From contig NZ_CP104207.1 of NCBI RefSeq assembly GCF_025244705.1, positions 1,674,001 through 1,738,000 of the forward strand: DNA of 64,000 nucleotides, in the 5' to 3' direction. The notes under the pieces were generated by a model. It searched no databases. It was not told the DNA's origin and saw only the letters and a program-made list of their open reading frames with translations. Positions 55,792 through 62,968 of the stretch are shown one piece after another. The DNA comes from Sphingopyxis sp. PET50 (lineage in GTDB: Bacteria > Pseudomonadota > Alphaproteobacteria > Sphingomonadales > Sphingomonadaceae). A program made the translations under genes and the position numbers. Position 1 is the first letter of the stretch; every line of letters starts with the position of its first letter.

Positions 55792-56155
55792 AAAATCGCC
55801 GCCCAAGGCTCCCGCGGAGCGGGTGGTGAAGGACATCCGGCGTGCGACGCGTCGGCACTTCTCGGCCGAAGACAAGATCCGGATCGTGCTGGAAGGCTTG
55901 CGCGGCGAGGACAGCATTGCCGAGCTGTGCCGCAAGGAAGGGATCGCCCAGAGCCTGTATTACACCTGGTCGAAGGAGTTCATGGAGGCCGGCAAGCGGC
56001 GCCTCGCCGGAGACACCGCCCGCGCTGCGACCACCGGCGAAGTGCATGACCTACGCCGCGAGGCCCGAGCCCTGAAGGAATGCGTTGCCGACCTGACCTT
56101 GGAAAACCGCCTGCTCAAAAAAAGCATGATCGCGGATGGGGGCGACGACGAATGA
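55769..56155 (+). CDS. IS3-family transposase OrfA
   Basis: A 128-residue protein with an HTH_Tnp_1 domain: RRHFSAEDKIRIVLEGLRGE, ELCRKEGIAQSLYYTWSKEF. A C-terminal leucine-zipper-like helix follows (DLRREARALKECVADLTLEN). It binds the IS ends. The 3' part contains seven A's (56117-56123), where a -1 slip would continue into orfB to make the full transposase. The stop overlaps the orfB ATG (ATGA). Confidence 0.93.
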   Translation: MKPKSSLKKSPPKAPAERVVKDIRRATRRHFSAEDKIRIVLEGLRGEDSIAELCRKEGIAQSLYYTWSKEFMEAGKRRLAGDTARAATTGEVHDLRREARALKECVADLTLENRLLKKSMIADGGDDE

Positions 56156-57132
56156 GGTATCCGGCATCCGAGAAGCTCGAGATCATCCGGATCGTCGAGC
56201 AGTCGCACCTGCCCGCCAAGCGCACGCTGGACCAGCTGGGCATCCCTCGCCGGACCTTCTACCGCTGGTATGATCGCTTCGTCGAAGGCGGGCCGGAGGC
56301 GCTGGAAGATCGACCATCGGCGCCGAGCCGGGTGTGGAACCGCATCGGCGACGATATCCAGCAGCAGATCGTCGAGATGGCGCTGGATTACAGCGAACTG
56401 TCACCGCGCGAACTGGCGGTGCGCTTCACCGACGAGAAGCGCTACTTCGTGTCGGAAGCCACGGTTTACCGTCTGTTGAAGGCCCATGATCTGATCACCA
56501 GCCCGGCCTATATCGTGATCAAGGCCGCCGATCAGTTCCACACCAAGACCACGCGGGTGAACGAAATGTGGCAGACCGACTTCACCTACTTCAAGATCAT
56601 CGGGTGGGGCTGGATGTACCTGTCGACCGTGCTCGACGACTTCTCACGCTACATCATCGCCTGGAAGCTGTGCACCAACATGCGGGCCGAGGATGTCACC
56701 GACACGCTGGACCTCGCGCTCGAGGCCTCGGGTTGCGACAGCGCAACGGTGCTGCACAAGCCTCGGCTGCTGTCGGATAATGGCCCGAGCTACATCGCGG
56801 GTGAACTGGCGGAATATATCGAGGCCCGGAAGATGAGCCATGTGCGCGGCGCTCCGATGCATCCCCAGACTCAGGGCAAGATCGAGCGCTGGCATCAGAC
56901 CCTCAAGAATCGCATCCTGCTCGAAAATTACTTCCTGCCCGGTGACCTTGAGGCTCAGATCGAAGCGTTCGTCGAGCATTATAACCACCGACGTTACCAC
57001 GAGAGCCTGAACAACGTGACGCCCGCCGACGCCTACTTCGGCAGGGCCGATGCCATCGTCAAACAGCGCGAAAGGATCAAACGGAAGACCATCGAACATC
57101 GGCGCTTGCTGCACCGCAAGATCGCCGCTTAA
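56152..57132 (+). CDS. IS3-family transposase OrfB (DDE catalytic part)
   Basis: A 326-residue rve-type integrase core: HTH_21 region SHLPAKRTLDQLGIPRRTFY and REALAVRF-like SPRELAVRFTDEKRYFVSEA. The catalytic acids lie in MWQTDFTYFKIIGWGWMYLS (first Asp), LLSDNGPSYIAGELAEYIEA (second Asp) and QTQGKIERWHQTLKNRILLE (Glu). It ends with EHYNHRRYHESLNNVTPADA, the usual IS3 close. The frame is also open upstream through KKHDRGWGRRRMRYPA, as needed for OrfAB fusion by -1 frameshift. It is intact, so the element may still be active. Confidence 0.94.
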   Translation: MRYPASEKLEIIRIVEQSHLPAKRTLDQLGIPRRTFYRWYDRFVEGGPEALEDRPSAPSRVWNRIGDDIQQQIVEMALDYSELSPRELAVRFTDEKRYFVSEATVYRLLKAHDLITSPAYIVIKAADQFHTKTTRVNEMWQTDFTYFKIIGWGWMYLSTVLDDFSRYIIAWKLCTNMRAEDVTDTLDLALEASGCDSATVLHKPRLLSDNGPSYIAGELAEYIEARKMSHVRGAPMHPQTQGKIERWHQTLKNRILLENYFLPGDLEAQIEAFVEHYNHRRYHESLNNVTPADAYFGRADAIVKQRERIKRKTIEHRRLLHRKIAA

Positions 57133-57206
57133 TATCAACCCCAGGACGAGGCCCGCACTCCGCTAATTTACGCCGCGAGTTGTGCCAAATGTTCTGACGA
57201 CGGACA

Positions 57207-57805
57207 GTTTGATGCAGGAGAAACGCGGCATCGTTGTTCTCACCCTCAGCAATATAGAACTTTGCCCCCTTCAGCCCGCTCGCTGCCTTGGGAAACCACA
57301 AATCAAAATACTGCCGTGCTTCCTTATATGCGTCTTCGGGTGACAGCGGCTTGGGCGTGTCGAACTCCGAATTATCGAGCTGATAGAGCGCGATCCCGTC
57401 GCGCACGATATCTATGAAGAACGGGCGCCCGCGCGACAGCTGCTGGTTCACATCTTTCATGCTGTGCACGATCAGCCCAACCTCGGCGGAGAGGCGCTTG
57501 GTAACGGCATAATCGCGCAGGAACTGGTCCTCGGCCTTGTACCAATAATCGACCGGGTCAGTGAGGCGATCGTCGTTGACGACGACGAGGATATCGTAAT
57601 CCGAATAATAGCCGCCCTTGGGGTCGGAGACCCAGTCCCCCCGCGCATAGCTGCCGTAGAGAATGACCTTCAGGATGCGCCCCTGCTTCTTCCACTTTTG
57701 CGTGGCGAGCGCCGTCGCATCCTCGAACTCGGCGAAGAGGATTTCAACGATGCGCGCCAACTCCGCACGCTTGCTATCGGGAAGATGATCAAGGTCAGTA
57801 CGCAT
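57207..57805 (-). pseudogene. MNT-HEPN nucleotidyltransferase gene truncated by the IS
   Basis: The remaining N-terminal 199 residues include a minimal nucleotidyltransferase core: ILKVILYGSYARGDWVSDPK and GGYYSDYDILVVVNDDRLTD (GS...DxD motif), then SAEVGLIVHSMKDVNQQLSR. The start of a HEPN domain follows (DAYKEARQYFDLWFPKAASG, NNDAAFLLHQT). At HQT the IS right end begins, so the HEPN Rx4-6H motif and C-terminus are missing. Fused MNT-HEPN proteins belong to toxin-antitoxin/defence type systems. A start at 57805 (MRTDLDHLPDSKR) has no competing codon. Confidence 0.8.
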
Positions 57806-57867
57806 ATCGTTGCTCTACCCTGAAAGGCGTCGGGCCGGATGGCAAGCACGATCCGGTCCGACAGGGA

Positions 57868-58152
57868 TTAAGTCCAAGGCCAGACCAGGCTGGGAAAGCG
57901 GGCATGAAGACAGCGCGTCCACGTGGACAGCGCGCGAGCAAAATCATGCATCACCTGTTCGGTCGTGACGCCGTGACGGGCCGCAAGCTCTTCATAGCTC
58001 GCGTCATCGAACCGTACCGAAAGGAAGATGTCGGCCTGACGCGCGGTCATCTTGTTCAGAGCTATCGCGAACCGGCGCTCGGCTTCCTCGATGGTCACGT
58101 CGCCGAAACCTCTCCGGCTGCGGCCGCGCCTGTCCTTCTCTTCCTCGGCCAT
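57868..58152 (-). CDS. Sigma-70 region 4-like small protein
   Basis: A 94-residue protein. After a charged leader (MAEEEKDRRGRSRRGFGDVT) comes a helical domain, IEEAERRFAIALNKMTARQA, with DIFLSVRFDDASYEELAARH and GVTTEQVMHDFARALSTWTR. The FDDxSYEELAxRxGxTxxxV section matches the helix-turn-helix of sigma factor region 4 (ECF type). No region 2 is present, so it cannot be a full sigma factor. It may be an anti-sigma-like or regulatory protein of the element. It lies between the MNT remnant and AlpA. Confidence 0.75.
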   Translation of the reverse strand: MAEEEKDRRGRSRRGFGDVTIEEAERRFAIALNKMTARQADIFLSVRFDDASYEELAARHGVTTEQVMHDFARALSTWTRCLHARFPSLVWPWT

Positions 58153-58663
58153 TTCCCTTCTCCTTCAAACCCACCGCGGCCCGGCCCGGAGGGGCGGGGT
58201 GGGCGGCAGGAGGGAGTCGGCGGCCCCGCGACATCGGTCGGGCCGCATCCGAAGGACCGGAACAAGGTGAAGGACCCGCGGAACGCGGGTTGCGGCACGT
58301 CCGGGCGGGGCCAAGGCGAGTGACGCCCACTCCGCTCCACCGAGCCGGATGCAACGCCGCCGCGAAGCGGCGACCGCCCGCGCGCCGGAGGCGCCCTCCC
58401 AACGACTCGAAAGACCTCGCGCCGCTGGCGGCGCGGCATCCCCGGCGCGACCGTCCCGGGCGGTCTCATTTTCGCTGCGGCTCAGCCTCCTGAGACGGTG
58501 TGAGAATATATATTTGACGGGCGCTTCTGCTGCACGGTGCAGCGCCCCGCTCCCGGACGCCGCATGGCACCGCACCACGCGCCAATGCCGCAAGTTTCAT
58601 GGATTTGACGATTGGCAGCGGATGCCCATTCTCGGTTCGCACAGGTGCAATCCACCTCGTCAT
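58153..58663. other. Gene-free region within the island
   Basis: About 510 bases, GC-rich up to 58490 and AT-richer thereafter (AGAATATATATTTGACGGGC). No frame gives a recognisable protein on either strand. The right 150 bases, before the AlpA-like gene, are the likely promoter area. TTTGACG at about 58513 is a possible -35 box, but no matching -10 was certain. The GC-rich half may hold an RNA structure. Confidence 0.4.
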
Positions 58664-58922
58664 ATGGAGAATGAAATCATGGCATCGCAGCCCATCGACC
58701 GCTTTCTTCGTCTCAATGCCGTACTCGACCGCACCGGCCTCAGCCGGGCGACGCTCTACAGAAAGATCGCGGCTAAGCACCTTTCCTCCACAGCACAAGA
58801 TCGCCGAGCGCTGCTGCGGCTGGCGCGAATCCGAAATCAACATCTGGCTCCGCAGCCCGGTCTCGTTCACCGTCGATGATATGTCACCCCGTCAGGGTTT
58901 AGCGAACGGAACACGGCGCTGA
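58664..58922 (+). CDS. AlpA-like excisionase/transcriptional regulator, one frame break
   Basis: The corrected protein reads QPIDRFLRLNAVLDRTGLSR, ATLYRKIA, then TFPPQHKIAERCCGWRESEI and NIWLRSPVSFTVDDM. This is the AlpA-family winged helix (P4/CP4-57 type), which regulates the integrase and acts as excisionase. A break at about 58772 looks like one extra base. Without correction the C-terminal half is lost. A second start at 58679 (MASQPIDRF) is also possible. Its 3' end overlaps the integrase 3' end tail-to-tail by about 30 bases. Confidence 0.8.
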
Positions 58923-60246
58923 ACACGGCGCAGCGCTAACGGCGTCCGCGAGATCGACGCCATCCCGACGTGCAATTGATCTGCTCCAACCCCGAAGCTC
59001 GGCCGTATCATCGGGCTGCGAGCTGGCAATGCTGCCTCCTCGTCACGATCGTTGTCATTTCTCAGCTCGTCGAGATAGTCGGACCACCATTGCGCCATGG
59101 CGACCCGTTCTTCCCAATGCGCGCCACGATGATAGGCCGCGCGAACGCGATTGTTGTCACCATGGGCAAGCGCCCGTTCGATCGCGTCATAGGACCATTT
59201 GCCGGACTCGTTGAGCAATGTGCTGGCCATCGCCCGAAATCCGTGGGCCGTCATTTCGTTGCTGCTGTATCCCATCCTTCGAAGCGCAGCGTTGAGGGTG
59301 TTGTCGGACATTGGCCGCTTCCTCGACCACAAAGACGGGAATATGTAGCTCCAAGGCTTGGTTATCTCCCGAATTTGCTCGACAAGCGCCACTGACTGTC
59401 GTGACAGCGGCACATGATGCGGCTTACGCATCTTCGTCTTCTCGGCAGGAATGGTCCAGACGCGGGCTTCAAGATCGAACTCTTCCCACTGGGCGCTGCG
59501 CAACTCCCCCGGACGCACGAAAACATGCGGCGCCAGCTTCAACGCCCAATCTGTCATTCCCTGACTCTTATAGCCATCGATGGCGCGCAAGAGCGCCCCG
59601 ACCTTGCTCGCTTCCGTGATCGCGCCATAATGGGTGACGGTGGGGTTGATGAGCGCGCCGCGTAAATCCCGCGTCGGGTCCGAGCGCAACCGGGCTGTCG
59701 CGACGGCGTAGCGGAATACCGAGCCAGCCAATTGCATGGTCCGGCGCGCGCTTTCGAGTTTGCCTTTCGCCTCGATCTTCCTGACCGCGGCCAGAACATC
59801 GATGGGCTCGATCTCCTGGATCGGCATCTTCCCAATGCTGTTGTCGAGGAGGCTGAGCAGATATTCGCACCGCTTCGCGGTCGATGGCGCCCATGCCTTG
59901 TCACCATCGCGTCGGCGCTTGTCACAATATTCTCGCGAAATGTCGGTGAAGCTGTTTCCCGCAGCGGCATAGGCGCGAAGTTTGTTGCGCTTCTTTTCAT
60001 ACGCGGGATCGATGCCTTTCGTGAGCATGTTCCGCGCCTCGTCGCGCTGATTGCGGGCCTCGCGGAGCGAGACGCGCGGATATTCTCCGAAGCTCAGCTT
60101 CTTCTCGCGACCCTCGAATCGGTATTTCATTTTCCAATGTTTGCCGCCGGACGGCGTGATCTGGATGTAGAGCCCTTGGCTATCGGCCATCTTGTAGGGC
60201 TTTTCCCGCGACTGGGCGTTGCGGACAGCGGAATCGGTCAGTGGCA
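58892..60246 (-). CDS. P4-type tyrosine integrase
   Basis: A 451-residue integrase. The N-terminal DUF4102 domain is MPLTDSAVRNAQSREKPYKM, with ADSQGLYIQITPSGGKHWKM and KKLSFGEYPRVSLREARNQR. The core has Arg in HVFVRPGELRSAQWEEFDLE, HxxR-type MTAHGFRAMASTLLNESGKW, a His in RALAHGDNNRVRAAYHRGAH and the Tyr nucleophile in the same AAYHRG segment. It recombines the element into the tRNA-Gly 3' end, 190 bases from its start. Direction, family and tRNA linkage all agree. Confidence 0.93.
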
Positions 60247-60430
60247 TCTCTGGCTCTCCCGTTCGAGGCCTCCAATTTGAAACGAAACGACCGTCGAATC
60301 GTCCCCGATAGGGGCCCCATTTTTCGGGAGTCACCATGAGATACAGTGACACGCGACGAGCCGATAAATGGCAGAATACTGCCATTTTTCCGATTTTGTA
60401 AATGGTGTGAGATGCCCTGGAACAGGTTTC

Positions 60431-60504
60431 TGGAGCGGGTAGCGGGAATCGAACCCGCCTAGCTAGCTTGGAAGGCTAGAGCATTACCACTATGCTATAC
60501 CCGC
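60431..60504 (-). tRNA. tRNA-Gly (TCC anticodon)
   Basis: The complement reads GCGGGTATAGCATAGTGGTA, an anticodon stem CTAGC with loop CTTCCAA (anticodon TCC), and a T-arm GCGGGTTCGATTCCCGC. The acceptor pairs GCGGGTA/TACCCGC, and 3' CCA is encoded. Its 3' end is the integration site of the neighbouring island; the copy at 55110-55127 lacks one G. Confidence 0.95.
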
Positions 60505-60595
60505 TCGCTCCAAGGCTGGCGGCGATTGCCATCTTGGCTGAGCCGCCGTCAAGCGCGGCATTGAGAACATTCGGGCAACATGCTAGATCGGCGGC

Positions 60596-61723
60596 GTGGA
60601 AGACGCCGTCACTCTGGCCGAAGACGCCGCACGGGCCCCGGTTCGCAAGATCATCCATGTCGACATGGATGCCTTTTACGCGTCGGTCGAGCAGCGCGAC
60701 GATCCGGCGCTGCGCGGGAAACCCGTCGCGGTCGGCGGATCGTCGCGGCGCGGGGTGGTCGCGGCGGCGAGCTACGAGGCGCGCAAGTTCGGCGTACGCT
60801 CCGCGATGCCGAGCGTCACCGCGAAGCGCCAATGCCCCGAGCTCATCTTCGTGCCGCCGCGCTTCGACGTCTATCGCGACATTTCGCACCAGATCCGCGC
60901 GATTTTCCGCGATTATGCCGACGAGGTCGAGCCGCTGTCGCTCGACGAGGCCTATCTCGATGTCAGCGCCGACAAGGCGGGACTCGGCAGCGCGACCGCG
61001 GCCGCGAAGGCGATCCGCCGCCGCATCCGCAAGGAAACCGGGCTCACCGCCTCCGCCGGAGTCTCGTACAACAAGTTCATCGCCAAGCTGGCGTCGGACC
61101 AGAACAAACCCGACGGGCTGACGATCATCCCGCCGGGCAAGGGCGCGGCTTTCGTCCAGACGCTGTCGATCCGCCGCTTCCACGGCATCGGGCCGGTGAC
61201 CGCCGCGAAGATGGAAGGGCTCGGCGTCTTCTCGGGGGCCGACCTGGCGGCCAGGGACCCGCAGTGGCTCGCGGCGCATTTCGGGAACAGCGCCGAATGG
61301 CTGTATAATCTGGCGCGCGGGATCGACCATCGGCGGGTCAAGTCGAACCGGCCGCTGAAGTCGCTGGGCGGCGAACGCACCTTCTTCAACGACCTGATCG
61401 GCGACACCGAAATCCGCGAGGCGCTGGCGCATGTCTGCACCGTGGTGTGGGATCGCGCCGCGAAGAAGGGCGCGCGCGGGCGGACGGTGACGCTGAAGCT
61501 GCGCTACGCCGACTTCAAGACGATCACGCGCGCCAAATCGGTGCCGGCGCCGATCGCCGACGGCGCGGCGCTGCTCGCCGCGGGCGAAGCGATATTGGCG
61601 CCGCTGCTCCCCACCGAACAGGGAATCAGGCTGCTGGGCGTGACGCTGAGCAAGTTCGAGGGGGAAGCGGAAGAAGAGGACGGCGGCGGCGCGGCCCCCG
61701 CCGACCTCCTCAGCCTTATCTGA
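60596..61723 (+). CDS. dinB: DNA polymerase IV (Y-family)
   Basis: A 375-residue polymerase read from GTG at 60596. It shows KIIHVDMDAFYASVEQRDDP (metal-binding Asp), VVAAASYEARKFGVRSAMPS, EPLSLDEAYLDVSADKAGLG (SLDEAYLD catalytic acids), SAGVSYNKFIAKLASDQNKP and FHGIGPVTAAKMEGLGVFSG, then the little finger (LGGERTFFNDLIGD). It performs error-prone translesion synthesis. The C-terminal LLSLI might be a beta-clamp contact. It converges with the next gene with an eight-base overlap. No lexA-type box was seen upstream. Confidence 0.93.
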   Translation: MEDAVTLAEDAARAPVRKIIHVDMDAFYASVEQRDDPALRGKPVAVGGSSRRGVVAAASYEARKFGVRSAMPSVTAKRQCPELIFVPPRFDVYRDISHQIRAIFRDYADEVEPLSLDEAYLDVSADKAGLGSATAAAKAIRRRIRKETGLTASAGVSYNKFIAKLASDQNKPDGLTIIPPGKGAAFVQTLSIRRFHGIGPVTAAKMEGLGVFSGADLAARDPQWLAAHFGNSAEWLYNLARGIDHRRVKSNRPLKSLGGERTFFNDLIGDTEIREALAHVCTVVWDRAAKKGARGRTVTLKLRYADFKTITRAKSVPAPIADGAALLAAGEAILAPLLPTEQGIRLLGVTLSKFEGEAEEEDGGGAAPADLLSLI

Positions 61724-62897
61724 CGCGATAGGCGGGGGCGATCGCCTCGACGGGACAGAGGCGGTAGTTGCTCGCCTCCTCATATTCCCATTTGATCCGC
61801 CCCGGTCCCAGAGCTTCGACCCCCGAGCCATCCTCGAGCACCCACATTTTTCCGGTCTTGCGGGGCCGCCCGATCGGCTGGACGATGCCCGGTTCGCTGG
61901 CGTTGTCGTAGATCATGGCATAACGGCGCCCGTCGTAGAAAAAGACGCCGATGGCGTCGCCGCACAATTCGCCTTCGCGGACATAATGACCCGGCGAAAT
62001 GCCGAGCACGCCCACCGGCGGCGGCGCGGGTGCCGCGCTGTAGAGGCAGGATTCGAGCGCCTCCCTGAGCGCCTTGCCCGATCCGGCGAGCGAAATCTGT
62101 TCGCGCCCCATGGTGCCGAAATCGACCGTGATCGACGGCTGGTCCGCGAGAAAACCGATCACCGCGCTGCTGGCCGGACCGATCCAGACATCGTCCGCCG
62201 CATTATAGTCCAGCGTCAGTTGCGGCTGCGCGCCATAGGAGTCGCGAAAGGCCACGGCGGTGCGCGTCCCGCGCGCCTTTGCATTGATCATCGCAAAGAA
62301 GGTCGCGCGTCCATTTTCCGCGCAGGTCAGCGCGATCGACTTGACGAAGCCGGAGCCGTTGTAGAGCGCCACCTTGCCCGAAGCGGTCGTCGCGCTGCGC
62401 CACGGGGTCGCGGAGGCGGCCGCGGTGCCCGGCGACGACGCCGTCGCCAGCGCGGGGGCGAATCGGCGGACGGCGGCCTGCATCTTGGGCGACAGCGCGG
62501 CGAAGTCGCAGCGCACGATGGTGTCGTCCATGACATCGAAGCTCGCACGCGACGGCGCGCCGATGCGGAAAATCGCGCGGTCGCCGCCGAGCGATTTCAC
62601 CCGGAAATAGCCGAGCCCCCCCGAATCGGGGAACTTCATGTCGGTGAAGCCGTCCTTCAGCGCCGCCGTCTTGACGATCCGCTGCATGTCGCCGTCCGGA
62701 CCCAGCGTGCCGCCTTCGCCATAATAATAGATGTTCCCCCAATTGGCGCCGTCAAAGGCATTGCCGCTGGTCGCCGTCGCGCAGCGGTCGGTCGACAGGA
62801 TCCAGAAACCCTTGGCGATCGGCATATTGACCTGCGCCGCGGCGGGCACCGCCATCGCCATCATCGCCGCCACGAGCAGCAGTCGCAAAATTCGCAT
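61716..62897 (-). CDS. Exported hypothetical protein
   Basis: The ATG at 62897 follows GGAGGGAAGGGG, so I prefer it to 62918. The signal is MRILRLLLVAAMMAMAVPAA, and the mature part is 370 residues. It has a repeated pattern of about 110-130 residues, ending in segments such as GFWILSTDRCATATSGNAFD and HYVREGELCGDAIGVFFYDG, with conserved Cys before GD/AT, so each half may be a small beta-rich domain with a disulfide. The middle has LTLDYNAADDVWIGP. I do not recognise the family. Monocistronic and convergent with dinB. Confidence 0.65.
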   Translation of the reverse strand: MRILRLLLVAAMMAMAVPAAAQVNMPIAKGFWILSTDRCATATSGNAFDGANWGNIYYYGEGGTLGPDGDMQRIVKTAALKDGFTDMKFPDSGGLGYFRVKSLGGDRAIFRIGAPSRASFDVMDDTIVRCDFAALSPKMQAAVRRFAPALATASSPGTAAASATPWRSATTASGKVALYNGSGFVKSIALTCAENGRATFFAMINAKARGTRTAVAFRDSYGAQPQLTLDYNAADDVWIGPASSAVIGFLADQPSITVDFGTMGREQISLAGSGKALREALESCLYSAAPAPPPVGVLGISPGHYVREGELCGDAIGVFFYDGRRYAMIYDNASEPGIVQPIGRPRKTGKMWVLEDGSGVEALGPGRIKWEYEEASNYRLCPVEAIAPAYRVR

Positions 62898-62968
62898 GAA
62901 CACCCCTTCCCTCCGCAAATCCCGCGCATGTTGGCCGAATTGCGAAAGAGGATCAAGCCGTTAGCAGA

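Larger units (their letters stand above)
55684..57206 (+). mobile_element. IS3-family insertion sequence, 1523 bp
   Basis: The ends are inverted repeats TGTCCGCCGTCAG...TGGCACA (left) and, on the complement, TGTCCGTCGTCAG...TGGCACA (right), starting with TG. Inside are two overlapping frames, orfA (HTH) and orfB (DDE transposase), the layout of IS3-family elements. The flanking bases (GTG left, GTT right) do not make a matching target duplication. It interrupts the island and truncates genes on both sides. Confidence 0.85.
55110..60448. mobile_element. Integrative island at tRNA-Gly, about 5.3 kb
   Basis: The block is bounded by two near-identical 18-19 base direct repeats, CTGGAGCGG(G)TAGCGGGAA, at 55110-55127 and 60430-60448; the second is the 3' end of tRNA-Gly including its CCA. 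Inside are a P4-type integrase next to the tRNA, an AlpA-like regulator, a sigma-region-4-like protein, an MNT/HEPN remnant, an IS3-family element and a gene fragment. The integrase points away from the tRNA, as usual. Several genes are truncated, so the island seems to be decaying. Confidence 0.78.

Noticed and set aside
57868-58152. Full ECF sigma factor
   Set aside because: Only a region-4-like part is present; no region 2 is found upstream even allowing one frame break.
58165-58593. Coding frame in the GC-rich part of the island
   Set aside because: The frames there are low-complexity Arg/Ala/Pro, without a ribosome site or family pattern.
660-58773. Loss of GC dinucleotides in GCGC tracts as the common cause of the frame breaks
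   Set aside because: It restores frames, but gives an extra residue in conserved motifs (thiolase, sheath, PAS, PilZ), whereas removing one base gives the exact family spacing. One GH3 break (about 18713) may not even lie in a GCGC context.
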